Source: Bacteroidota bacterium (GTDB taxonomy: Bacteria; Bacteroidota; Ignavibacteria; Ignavibacteriales; Ignavibacteriaceae). From it: DNA of 64,000 nucleotides. Made by a program: the position numbers and the translations under genes. This document shows positions 27,414 to 34,947 of this stretch, piece after piece (the stretch's first letter is position 1; every line of letters starts with the position of its first letter). Location of the stretch: NCBI GenBank assembly GCA_021777835.1, contig JAJYDC010000013.1, positions 19,592 through 83,591 of the forward strand, given 5' to 3'. The notes beneath the pieces were generated by a model. That model saw only the letters and a list, made by a program, of their open reading frames with translations, did no database searches and was not told where the DNA came from.

Positions 27414-27770
27414 GGGGGTGAATTTGGTCTCGACGGGGTTGAAGACGCACTGGACTGCACATCGTGTTCTCCGAGTTACACGTTAAACAATTGGAAACAA
27501 AACAATAACTGGCGAATCTAATTACGCCCTAGCCGCTTAATAAAATAAGCGACCGTTCACTAAGCTTTCGCATACCGGACTTTAGATGAACGACGTTTAG
27601 GTATGATAGCTTGATCTATCGCCCTTATAGAGATAGCAAAATAAATAATGGGCAAAGCTTAAAGCGATCCCCGTCTGTTTGGTAACCTTAAGCTAATCAA
27701 AAACAGGCTATGTGTGTAGACGTTCTCTGGATCTTAACTTCGGACGCGGGTTCGACTCCCGCCACCTCCA
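27414..27770 (+). ncRNA. ssrA: tmRNA (ssrA)
   Basis: Complete single-piece tmRNA. The 5' end GGGGGTG pairs with CACCTCC at 27763-27769 to make the acceptor stem, with discriminator A at 27770; the next bases are CTA, so CCA is not encoded. The 5' domain begins with GAATTTGGTCTCGACGGGG and the 3' domain has GGGTTCGACTCCCG at about 27748-27761, the T-loop. The tag reading frame runs from GGA at 27493 to a double stop (TAATAA) at 27538-27543 and encodes GNKTITGESNYALAA. The final ALAA directs tagged proteins to ClpXP or similar proteases. It rescues ribosomes stalled on broken mRNA. It lies between the adenosyltransferase gene and the phosphate-uptake genes. Confidence 0.97.
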
Positions 27771-27990
27771 CTAGTACAATAATATTATCTTGCTATTTAC
27801 GTTTAATTCCTTCTCATCTCACTACTAACTATTTATGAAGCATAAAACTACCCGTAAATCAGTTAATACCAAACAACTAATTCCTATATTTGTAAAACAT
27901 TACTCCTAAAAAAACATTCCATTCAATTTAAAAAAGTCAGTAAAAAGGATTATTTTAGTACGACATAAAATTATCTAATAGGGATTTGAA

Positions 27991-28617
27991 ATGGGATTTA
28001 GCTTACTACCTAAAGAGTATGAATTTTTTGATATGTTCGATAAGTTGGCAGAACAATGTATCAATGTATCCAAACAATTTTGTTCAAATGTTGATAATGA
28101 AAACTTCAGCACAGAATCCCTTCATAAAATAAAAGACATAGAACATGTAGCCGATAGCATTACATTCGAAATCTTCGAGAAACTCAATAAGACATTCATT
28201 ACTCCCCTTGATAGAGAAGATATTTTCTCTTTAGCTCACGAATTTGATAATGTAATAGATTTAATCCTGAAAATATCCAACATGATGAAAATATATAACA
28301 TTGATCGAGTTAATAATCATTTTGTGGAAGTCGTGAAGTTAATTGACAAATCTATTTCATCATTATGCGACGCAGTAAGAGGATTACGCAATCTCAAGAA
28401 TGGAGCCGTAATCAATAATCATTGTTCAGAGGTAAATCGTTTGGAAAGCCTTGGTGACCAACTTAGGAATGAAGCAATTGCGGAGCTTTTTACTGGCACT
28501 ACAGACGCGATCTATATTATGAAATGGAAAGATATATTCCAAACATCAGAAAAGATACTTGACCAATGTGACGATGTAGCTAAAATTGTAGGCTCACTTA
28601 TAGTAAAGCAGGCTTAA
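27991..28617 (+). CDS. DUF47/PhoU-like regulator of phosphate transporter
   Basis: A 208-residue all-helical protein of the DUF47 (TIGR00153) family, distantly related to PhoU. It contains paired helix motifs: IKDIEHVADSITFEIFEKLN with FITPLDREDIFSLAHEFDNV, then the second half VNRLESLGDQLRNEAIAELF and EKILDQCDDVAKIVGSLIVK. The (H/L)E-x-x-(A/G)D-type motifs are the metal-binding repeats of PhoU proteins. Its last base is the first base of pit, so the two are translationally linked, the standard arrangement for low-affinity phosphate uptake. It probably acts as a cytoplasmic regulator of the Pit channel. Confidence 0.9.
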   Translation: MGFSLLPKEYEFFDMFDKLAEQCINVSKQFCSNVDNENFSTESLHKIKDIEHVADSITFEIFEKLNKTFITPLDREDIFSLAHEFDNVIDLILKISNMMKIYNIDRVNNHFVEVVKLIDKSISSLCDAVRGLRNLKNGAVINNHCSEVNRLESLGDQLRNEAIAELFTGTTDAIYIMKWKDIFQTSEKILDQCDDVAKIVGSLIVKQA

Positions 28618-29603
28618 TGCTAACCATCTCAATAATTTTAATAATTCTGTTGGGGCTAACCTTCGACTTCCTAAACGGATTTCATGATGCAGCTAATTCT
28701 GTTGCGACAGTAGTCTCAACAAGGGTGCTTTCTCCTAATGCAGCAGTAATCTGGGCGGCCTTCTTTAATTTCATCGCATTCCTTTTCTTCGGTCTTCATG
28801 TAGCGAATACAATCGGAAAAGGCATTGTTGATATAAAGGTAATTGATTCATCAATAGTCTTTGCCGCCTTAGCAGGCGCTTCTATCTGGAATATTATCAC
28901 TTGGTATTTTGGTCTTCCAACAAGCTCTTCTCACGCCTTGATCGGTGGATTAATAGGTGCAGCAGTTGTAAAAGCAGGAGTTTCCTCCTTGGTTTCAAGT
29001 GGGATAATTAAAACCATATTATTCATTTTTATTTCACCCTTACTCGGTTTAGTATTAGGTAGCACAATAGGAATTATTGTTTTTAGAATATTCCGCAAAA
29101 GCACCCCATCAAAAGTTGATCATATTTTTAGGAAAGGTCAACTTGTTTCTGCTGCCTTTTACAGCCTTGGACATGGAGGCAATGATGCACAAAAAACAAT
29201 GGGCATAATTGCAGGACTTCTCTTTAGTGCACATTTAATAGATAAGTTCTTTGTACCCCTCTGGGTAGTTCTTGCATGTCAAGCAGCTATGGCGCTTGGT
29301 ACGGTGTTTGGAGGATGGAGAATTGTTAAAACCTTAGGACAAAGAGTTGTCAAGTTGAAACCTGTCGACGGGTTCTGCGCAGAACTTGGAGCAGCAAGCA
29401 CACTTTTCGTTTCTACTGCTTTTGGAATACCGGTCAGTACAACTCATACTATAACAGGAGCTATAACGGGAGTAGGTTCTTTAAAGAGATTTTCTGCTGT
29501 AAGGTGGGGCGTTGCCGGTAGAATAGTCTGGGCATGGATATTTACTATTCCTCTCACTGCAATTATATCTGCTATTGCCTATTTTGCTACCAGAATTTTT
29601 TAA
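28617..29603 (+). CDS. pit: Inorganic phosphate transporter, PiT family
   Basis: A 328-residue integral membrane permease with about ten transmembrane helices. Two inverted signature repeats typical of the family are present: FLNGFHDAANSVATVVSTRV near residue 18 and SLGHGGNDAQKTMGII near residue 188. The middle motif TSSSHALIGGLIGAAV near residues 103-118 and its partner VSTTHTITGAITGVGS near 277-292 are the two ion/phosphate-binding half-sites. It moves phosphate with H+ or Na+. Coupled to the upstream DUF47 gene by a one-base overlap. Shorter than E. coli PitA (499) because it lacks the long middle loop. Confidence 0.94.
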   Translation: MLTISIILIILLGLTFDFLNGFHDAANSVATVVSTRVLSPNAAVIWAAFFNFIAFLFFGLHVANTIGKGIVDIKVIDSSIVFAALAGASIWNIITWYFGLPTSSSHALIGGLIGAAVVKAGVSSLVSSGIIKTILFIFISPLLGLVLGSTIGIIVFRIFRKSTPSKVDHIFRKGQLVSAAFYSLGHGGNDAQKTMGIIAGLLFSAHLIDKFFVPLWVVLACQAAMALGTVFGGWRIVKTLGQRVVKLKPVDGFCAELGAASTLFVSTAFGIPVSTTHTITGAITGVGSLKRFSAVRWGVAGRIVWAWIFTIPLTAIISAIAYFATRIF

Positions 29604-29724
29604 TACCGGATTATTTCTATAAAATAACATTTGCTTATCTTATTTAACAAGATACATTATAAAATTATTAATCATTAATATTATTATTGAAAAGGATTTC
29701 ATATTGTCCTAAATTGCAAGTGCA

Positions 29725-30579
29725 ATGGAAAAAGTTTCTTTTATAAAAATGAGCGGCGCAGGAAATGATTTTGTCGTTATAGATAAAAACATTAATCCAG
29801 CCATTGTTTTAAAACAAAATATTATCCAGAAGTTATGTGATCGCAGAAATGGTATAGGTGCTGACGGTGTTATAACTATTTCTAACTCTGTCGACTATGA
29901 TTTTGAAATGGAATATTTTAATGCTGATGGCTCAACAGGAAGTCTCTGTGGTAATGGCGCTAGATGTGCCATTAAATTTGCTGAAAACTCAAGCCGAATT
30001 AAAAACAAAAAGACTCATTTTTTATCTAATTCAGTACCCTTTACTGGAGAAGTTCTAGATGAAAATATAATAAAATTTGATTTTAATCCGCCGACTAAAC
30101 TCAAGTTTAATTTTAAGATTAAGGCAGGCGGCCAATTGATGAATGCTTGCTTTGCAGATACCGGTTCTCCTCATGTGGTAATTAAGATTGAGGATGTACT
30201 TCAAAATCCAAATGACTTGAATTCTAATTATTCGGAAATTGATAAATTTCCTGCGTATGAATTAGGAAGAGAAATAAGATATCTGAAAGAATTTGCTCCA
30301 GGCGGCACAAACGTAAACTTCATCAAAATAGTCGATAATAAAATTTATATTCGAACTTATGAACGAGGTGTAGAAGATGAAACGCTGGCATGTGGAACAG
30401 GTTCTACTGCTGCTGCCATAATAGCTCACGTTACTGATAAGCTAGAATCACCAATTACGCTAATATCTCACGGTTTAGATGAGCTTAAAGTTAACTTTAA
30501 TGTTGAAAATCAAAAAATAAATAATCTTTCATTAACTGGACCAGCTAAAATAATTTTTAGCGGGAATATATATATATAA
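29725..30579 (+). CDS. dapF: Diaminopimelate epimerase
   Basis: A 284-residue DapF converting L,L- to meso-diaminopimelate in lysine and peptidoglycan synthesis. Both catalytic cysteines are visible: SLCGNGARCAIKFA (about residues 73-86) and TLACGTGSTAAAII (about 221-234). The N-terminus FIKMSGAGNDFVVID has the conserved substrate-binding Asn, and ERGVEDETLACG precedes the second Cys. The stand-alone gene has an AT-rich 120-base upstream gap. The nearby ABM-like gene starts 29 bases downstream, perhaps co-transcribed. Confidence 0.95.
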   Translation: MEKVSFIKMSGAGNDFVVIDKNINPAIVLKQNIIQKLCDRRNGIGADGVITISNSVDYDFEMEYFNADGSTGSLCGNGARCAIKFAENSSRIKNKKTHFLSNSVPFTGEVLDENIIKFDFNPPTKLKFNFKIKAGGQLMNACFADTGSPHVVIKIEDVLQNPNDLNSNYSEIDKFPAYELGREIRYLKEFAPGGTNVNFIKIVDNKIYIRTYERGVEDETLACGTGSTAAAIIAHVTDKLESPITLISHGLDELKVNFNVENQKINNLSLTGPAKIIFSGNIYI

Positions 30580-30608
30580 AAATTTTACTAAAAATATATG
30601 GAGACTAA

Positions 30609-30914
30609 ATGCCAAAGGTAATATTCACAATTCAATATGAACTCAAGCCTGACAAAAAAGAAGAATATCTGAGTGTTGTTAAGGAGCTGAAAAATCTTCT
30701 TAAAGCCGAGGGTTTGGAGAACTATGCAGTTTATGACTTAAAAGGGAAAGTAAATCATTATGAAGAAATTTATTCCTTTGCATCCTCTGAAGCCTATGAA
30801 GCTTTTGATGATAATCAGGACGAAAGAGTGAACATTCTTATTAGTAAATTGAATGATCTCACTGTCGATAATTCCACAAAATATTCAACATTATATGAGC
30901 TAGACCAGCCTTAG
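30609..30914 (+). CDS. Small ABM-like dimeric alpha/beta-barrel protein
   Basis: A 101-residue soluble protein. It shows a beta strand (KVIFTIQYELKP), an amphipathic helix (DKKEEYLSVVKELKNLL), two more strands (NYAVYDLKG, HYEEIYSFAS) and a helix with SSEAYEAFDDNQDERV, the pattern of antibiotic-biosynthesis-monooxygenase-like (dimeric ferredoxin-fold) domains. No catalytic residues can be assigned. It is followed by a strong terminator-like hairpin, so the dapF transcript probably ends here. Function unknown. Confidence 0.6.
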   Translation: MPKVIFTIQYELKPDKKEEYLSVVKELKNLLKAEGLENYAVYDLKGKVNHYEEIYSFASSEAYEAFDDNQDERVNILISKLNDLTVDNSTKYSTLYELDQP

Positions 30915-30927
30915 CAAAAGATATAAT

Positions 30928-30955
30928 AATAGGCGGTCATTAGTGACCGCCTATT
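30928..30955 (+). terminator. Hairpin terminator after the dapF-ABM genes
   Basis: A perfect 12-base stem AATAGGCGGTCA / TGACCGCCTATT with a TTAG loop, starting about 14 bases after the stop of the 101-residue protein. The GC-rich core (GGCGGTCA) ends in a short TTT followed by AAAT, so the T-tract is weak but the stem is strong. It may be bidirectional. Confidence 0.75.
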
Positions 30956-31001
30956 TAAATTAAAATCAATTAAATTATTCTTCAATAATCTTTCTGTTTG
31001 A

Positions 31002-31877
31002 ATGAATAAGAAACTGCACACAATATATATCGCATCTTTTTTTATAGTTGGAATTTCGTCTACACTCTTGTTGGTGATAAACGGATATCAATATTATAAT
31101 ACTCCTCTGCTGACAAGGTTTTTTAATCCTCAGGATATCCTATTAAAACCCAGTGGTTTTATTGGGCAAGGATTAGGGGTTCTTGGTAGCCTCATGATGA
31201 TACTAGGTGTTGCAATTTATATGATAAGAAAAAGGGTAAGATATTTTTTACACTTCGGATATTTAAAGAACTGGCTTGAACTTCATATCTTTCTATGCAC
31301 TCTTGGACCTATATTTGTCTTGTTTCACACTGCTTTTAAATTCGGAGGACTTGTAGCTGTAAGTTTTTGGAGTATGACAGCAGTAGTCCTAAGCGGAATA
31401 GTAGGTAGATTTCTTTATGTTCAGATACCGCACACAATTCAGGGGCAGATAATTGGGATGGATGAATTAAATGCACAAAACGAAAATCTTTCGCACCAAT
31501 TAAAGGAAGTATACAATTTACCCACAAGAATATTCGAGGAAATTGAACAAATTTCTTCACTTAAGAGGCATAATAGCCCAAAGTTAAAAATCGGGATTGC
31601 ATTTCTAATAAAAGATTTTTTTGGTACAAAAAGTGTAATTCATAATCTGAAACATGAATTAGCTCTTGCTGAAGTACCAAAATCAAAGCGAAAAAGCATA
31701 GCGAAAATAGTCAAAACAAAGCTGATCTTTTCTAGAAGAATCGGTCTACTAAAAACTATGCAAAAATTTTTTAGATATTGGCATGTTGTACATTTACCAT
31801 TTGCCATTCTTATGTTTGTTATAATGTTTATCCACATAGCTGTTACTGTCGCTTTTGGCTATAGGTGGATATTCTAA
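31002..31877 (+). CDS. Di-heme membrane cytochrome b, HX13H type
   Basis: A 291-residue protein with about six transmembrane helices: about 9-28, 52-74, 90-112, 117-137 and a last pair at about 255-287. Helix ELHIFLCTLGPIFVLFH holds two His spaced H-x13-H, and the last helices hold HVVHLPFAILMFVIMFIH with the same H-x13-H spacing. Four such His on two helices bind two hemes in the ferric-reductase/cytochrome b superfamily. A cytoplasmic segment of about 110 residues separates the two halves. No FAD/NAD domain is fused; instead a separate flavoprotein follows 117 bases downstream. Likely passes electrons across the inner membrane to or from periplasmic cytochromes. Electron direction unknown. 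Confidence 0.72.
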   Translation: MNKKLHTIYIASFFIVGISSTLLLVINGYQYYNTPLLTRFFNPQDILLKPSGFIGQGLGVLGSLMMILGVAIYMIRKRVRYFLHFGYLKNWLELHIFLCTLGPIFVLFHTAFKFGGLVAVSFWSMTAVVLSGIVGRFLYVQIPHTIQGQIIGMDELNAQNENLSHQLKEVYNLPTRIFEEIEQISSLKRHNSPKLKIGIAFLIKDFFGTKSVIHNLKHELALAEVPKSKRKSIAKIVKTKLIFSRRIGLLKTMQKFFRYWHVVHLPFAILMFVIMFIHIAVTVAFGYRWIF

Positions 31878-31994
31878 ATGAAATAACATTAATTCCTTCT
31901 AATAGCTTATTCTGCTTGAGCATTATGTTTCTAACGATTGGTTTTTCACTATCGAAAAACCTTTATATTGTTTTTTCAACAAATCAAGTAATCG

Positions 31995-33335
31995 ATGGAA
32001 ACACTAATAGAGAATTATACTACTTATTTTTTTGTTTTATTATTTACAATCGCTATTCTGGTTTTGTATCTAAAAAAACATTTCCATGAGTCGAAAGCTA
32101 CTCTAAATAAAATCCAAACGTCCAAGAGATTAGGGTTTCACGAACCTATTTCTCTGCATCCTGTAATTGACCATGAACGCTGTATTGGAAGCGGGGCTTG
32201 CATTACAGCTTGTCCTGAGCAAGATATTATAGGATTGGTAAATGGACAAGCTCAAGTAATCAATGCATCGCGCTGTGTTGGCCATGGCGCATGTTTCCAT
32301 GCGTGTCCCTTAAATGCAATTACACTTTGCATAGGAACTGAAAAACGAGGGGTTGAATTACCGCATGTCAGCCAAGAGTTTGAATCAAATATTCCCGGTC
32401 TTTTTATAGCTGGGGAACTGGGAGGCATGGGGCTAATCAAGAATGCCATTGAACAGGGTGTCCAAGCTGTAACTTCCTTTACAAAAAAGATAAATAAACA
32501 AATCCAGACAGAATATGACCTTATAATCGTAGGTGCAGGGCCTGCGGGTATTTCTGCTACGTTGACAGCAGCAAAGAACAAATTAAATTTCTTAACGCTA
32601 GAGCAAGACACTCTTGGTGGGACGGTTTATAATTTTCCACGATCAAAAATAGTAATGACTTCAACAGTAGAACTACCAATGTATGGCCAATTAAAAATGA
32701 AAGAGACTTCTAAGCCTGAACTTCTATCAATTTGGAAATCAGTATTAAAAAATAATAAAATATCAATAAATGAAAATGAGAAAGTTGAATCAATAGAAAA
32801 AATAAAGGATCATTTCGAAATTAAATCATCAAAAAGCGTTTATACTTCAAAGGGAGTCATTATCGCGATAGGGAGAAGAGGATCCCCCCGTAAACTTGGT
32901 GTTAATGGAGAAGAAATGGAAAAAGTAGCGTATCGCTTAATAGAACCTGAATTAATCTCTAATAAAAAAGTTCTTGTCGTTGGTGGAGGTGATTCAGCAA
33001 TTGAGGCTGCTCTAATGCTGTCGCATTCAGAAAATAATATAGTAACTCTTTCCTACCGGGGTAGCAGCTTTTCGAGAATTAAGCCGAGAAATTTAGAAAA
33101 TATTACAGAAGCCTCTTCAAAAAAAGAGGTAGGAATATTTTTTAATTCTAATGTTAAAGAGATTAAAGAAGATAGAGTTATTCTGGAAATTAATAATTCT
33201 GATCAATTATTCGAGCTAGAAAATGATCTGGTATATATTTTAGTTGGTGGGCAGCTACCAACGGATTTTCTGCAGAAAACGGGAATTCATATTACTAAAA
33301 AATTCGGCGAAGCTGTCTTAAAACATGAAAATTAG
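31995..33335 (+). CDS. Membrane-anchored ferredoxin-flavoprotein oxidoreductase
   Basis: A 446-residue fusion. Residues 9-27 are one transmembrane anchor. Residues about 53-110 form a 2x[4Fe-4S] ferredoxin: HERCIGSGACITACP and SRCVGHGACFHACP, each C-x2-G-x-C-x3-CP type. From about 172 to the end is an FAD/NAD(P) oxidoreductase of the thioredoxin-reductase-like fold: LIIVGAGPAGISATL (FAD binding), then KVLVVGGGDSAIEAALML (NAD(P) binding) and LVYILVGGQLPTDF near the C-terminus. No redox CxxC of thioredoxin reductase is present, so the flavin likely exchanges electrons with the Fe-S clusters. It follows the cytochrome b gene and overlaps the first multiheme gene by eleven bases, tying it to that pathway. 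Confidence 0.88.
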   Translation: METLIENYTTYFFVLLFTIAILVLYLKKHFHESKATLNKIQTSKRLGFHEPISLHPVIDHERCIGSGACITACPEQDIIGLVNGQAQVINASRCVGHGACFHACPLNAITLCIGTEKRGVELPHVSQEFESNIPGLFIAGELGGMGLIKNAIEQGVQAVTSFTKKINKQIQTEYDLIIVGAGPAGISATLTAAKNKLNFLTLEQDTLGGTVYNFPRSKIVMTSTVELPMYGQLKMKETSKPELLSIWKSVLKNNKISINENEKVESIEKIKDHFEIKSSKSVYTSKGVIIAIGRRGSPRKLGVNGEEMEKVAYRLIEPELISNKKVLVVGGGDSAIEAALMLSHSENNIVTLSYRGSSFSRIKPRNLENITEASSKKEVGIFFNSNVKEIKEDRVILEINNSDQLFELENDLVYILVGGQLPTDFLQKTGIHITKKFGEAVLKHEN

Positions 33336-34947
33336 AATACAAATTATTATAAATATTTTGTTTGTCATTATGATTTTGTTTTCATATACATCTAATGTAC
33401 ATGCACAAATATCTCCAGGTAATCTTACATTCGCACACGCAAACCTTGAGGGATTAAGCAATTGTACAAAGTGTCATGTTTTGGGTAAGCAATTGGAGAA
33501 TTCAAGATGCTTAGCATGTCATACGGAAATAAACGCAATGATTAATCAAAATAAAGGTTTTCATTCAAGCTTAGGGGTAAAGAATAAAAAGTGCTGGGAG
33601 TGCCATAGTGAGCATCATGGAAGAGCTTTTAGAATAATTAATTTTTCGCCTGATAATTTTGATCATTCTATTACAGGGTTTGCACTTGATGGGGAACATT
33701 CTCAAATAAAATGCCAGGAGTGTCATCAAGATAAATTTATATCAAACTCTTTGTTCAAAAAAAGGAAAGATACTTACCTTGGGTTAAGTACTAAATGCGT
33801 TTCCTGCCACCAGGATGTGCATCAAAATACTCTTGGGAATAATTGTTCTTCATGCCACAATACCATTAAGTTTAAGCCTGCAGCTCTTTTCAACCACAAC
33901 AGTGATGCAAAATTTAAACTTACAGGTGCCCATTCAAAAGTTGAATGCATTAAATGCCATATAAATGAAAAATTGAACGGCAAACAATTTCAGAAATTTG
34001 TAGGTCTTCAATTCAAAAACTGTACCCCATGTCATCAGGATGTTCATAAAAGGCAATTTGGTGAAAATTGTATTAGATGTCATAATGTGGAATCATTCAA
34101 AGAAATGAATAGAAATTCCTTTGACCACAGCAAGACGAGATTCCCGCTTGAAGGCGCTCACTTACGAGTTTCTTGTACAAATTGTCATGGTAAAGATTTA
34201 CTGTCAAAACCAAAATTTACAGAGTGTATAGATTGCCATAAAGATGCTCACTTTGGTGAATTTACAGTAAACAATATTGTTACAGACTGCAAAAAATGCC
34301 ATAATGTTATTAGCTTTAAGACAACCTTATTTACTTTAGCTGAACATAATAAGGAAGGATTCAGGTTAACTGGCGCGCACTTGGCTGTTTCTTGTCAATC
34401 CTGTCACTTTAAAAAAGTCTTAAGACAATGGCACTTTATGAAAATTGGGGAAAGGTGTATTGATTGTCATGAAAATGTGCATGGGGTAGAGCTAACTCAA
34501 AAGTTTATGCCTGATAATAAATGTGAATCATGTCATGTTACTGAAAGCTGGAGGACAATTAATTTCAATCATAATATTACTGGCTTCAAACTTTTGGGAA
34601 AACACGATTCGGTTTCGTGCAATAGCTGTCATGAAGTGAAAAATGAAGCGGGTAAATTCACTTTCAGATTCGTTTCTCTTCATTCGAACTGCACAACATG
34701 TCATAATGACATTCACTTCGGTCAATTTAATTCAGAGAAAATAAAAAAAGTATCTGTTTGCGAAAATTGTCACGGTTTCGACAATTGGAGACCGGTTAAT
34801 TTTGATCATGAAAAAACCAATTTCCCTTTGAAGGGAGCACATGAGAAAGTATCATGTTTTTCATGTCATAAAAAAATTACGAAGAACGGAAATGTTTTTA
34901 TTCAATATAAATTAAGAGACTTCAAATGCGCAACCTGTCATGCATAG
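33325..34947 (+). CDS. Secreted multiheme cytochrome c, 20 CXXCH motifs
   Basis: A 540-residue protein with a signal peptide (MKIRIQIIINILFVIMILFS, cut near residue 28 at VHA). I count 20 CXXCH heme-attachment motifs, first CTKCH near residue 47, last CATCH at the C-terminus. Six modules have the shape FxHxxxxFxLxGxHxxVxCxxCH, e.g. KFKLTGAHSKVECIKCH, where the extra His residues are likely distal heme ligands. This is the cytochrome c3-like multiheme family (c7/c3 repeat type). Protein length per heme (about 27 residues) is that of a tightly packed nanowire-like chain. The start overlaps the flavoprotein gene and the end overlaps the second cytochrome gene. Final heme CATCHA ends the protein. 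Confidence 0.93.
   Translation: MKIRIQIIINILFVIMILFSYTSNVHAQISPGNLTFAHANLEGLSNCTKCHVLGKQLENSRCLACHTEINAMINQNKGFHSSLGVKNKKCWECHSEHHGRAFRIINFSPDNFDHSITGFALDGEHSQIKCQECHQDKFISNSLFKKRKDTYLGLSTKCVSCHQDVHQNTLGNNCSSCHNTIKFKPAALFNHNSDAKFKLTGAHSKVECIKCHINEKLNGKQFQKFVGLQFKNCTPCHQDVHKRQFGENCIRCHNVESFKEMNRNSFDHSKTRFPLEGAHLRVSCTNCHGKDLLSKPKFTECIDCHKDAHFGEFTVNNIVTDCKKCHNVISFKTTLFTLAEHNKEGFRLTGAHLAVSCQSCHFKKVLRQWHFMKIGERCIDCHENVHGVELTQKFMPDNKCESCHVTESWRTINFNHNITGFKLLGKHDSVSCNSCHEVKNEAGKFTFRFVSLHSNCTTCHNDIHFGQFNSEKIKKVSVCENCHGFDNWRPVNFDHEKTNFPLKGAHEKVSCFSCHKKITKNGNVFIQYKLRDFKCATCHA

Noticed and set aside
31865..32089. Small plus-strand frame between cytochrome b and flavoprotein genes
   Set aside because: It overlaps the start of the flavoprotein, has no ribosome site and no recognisable content.
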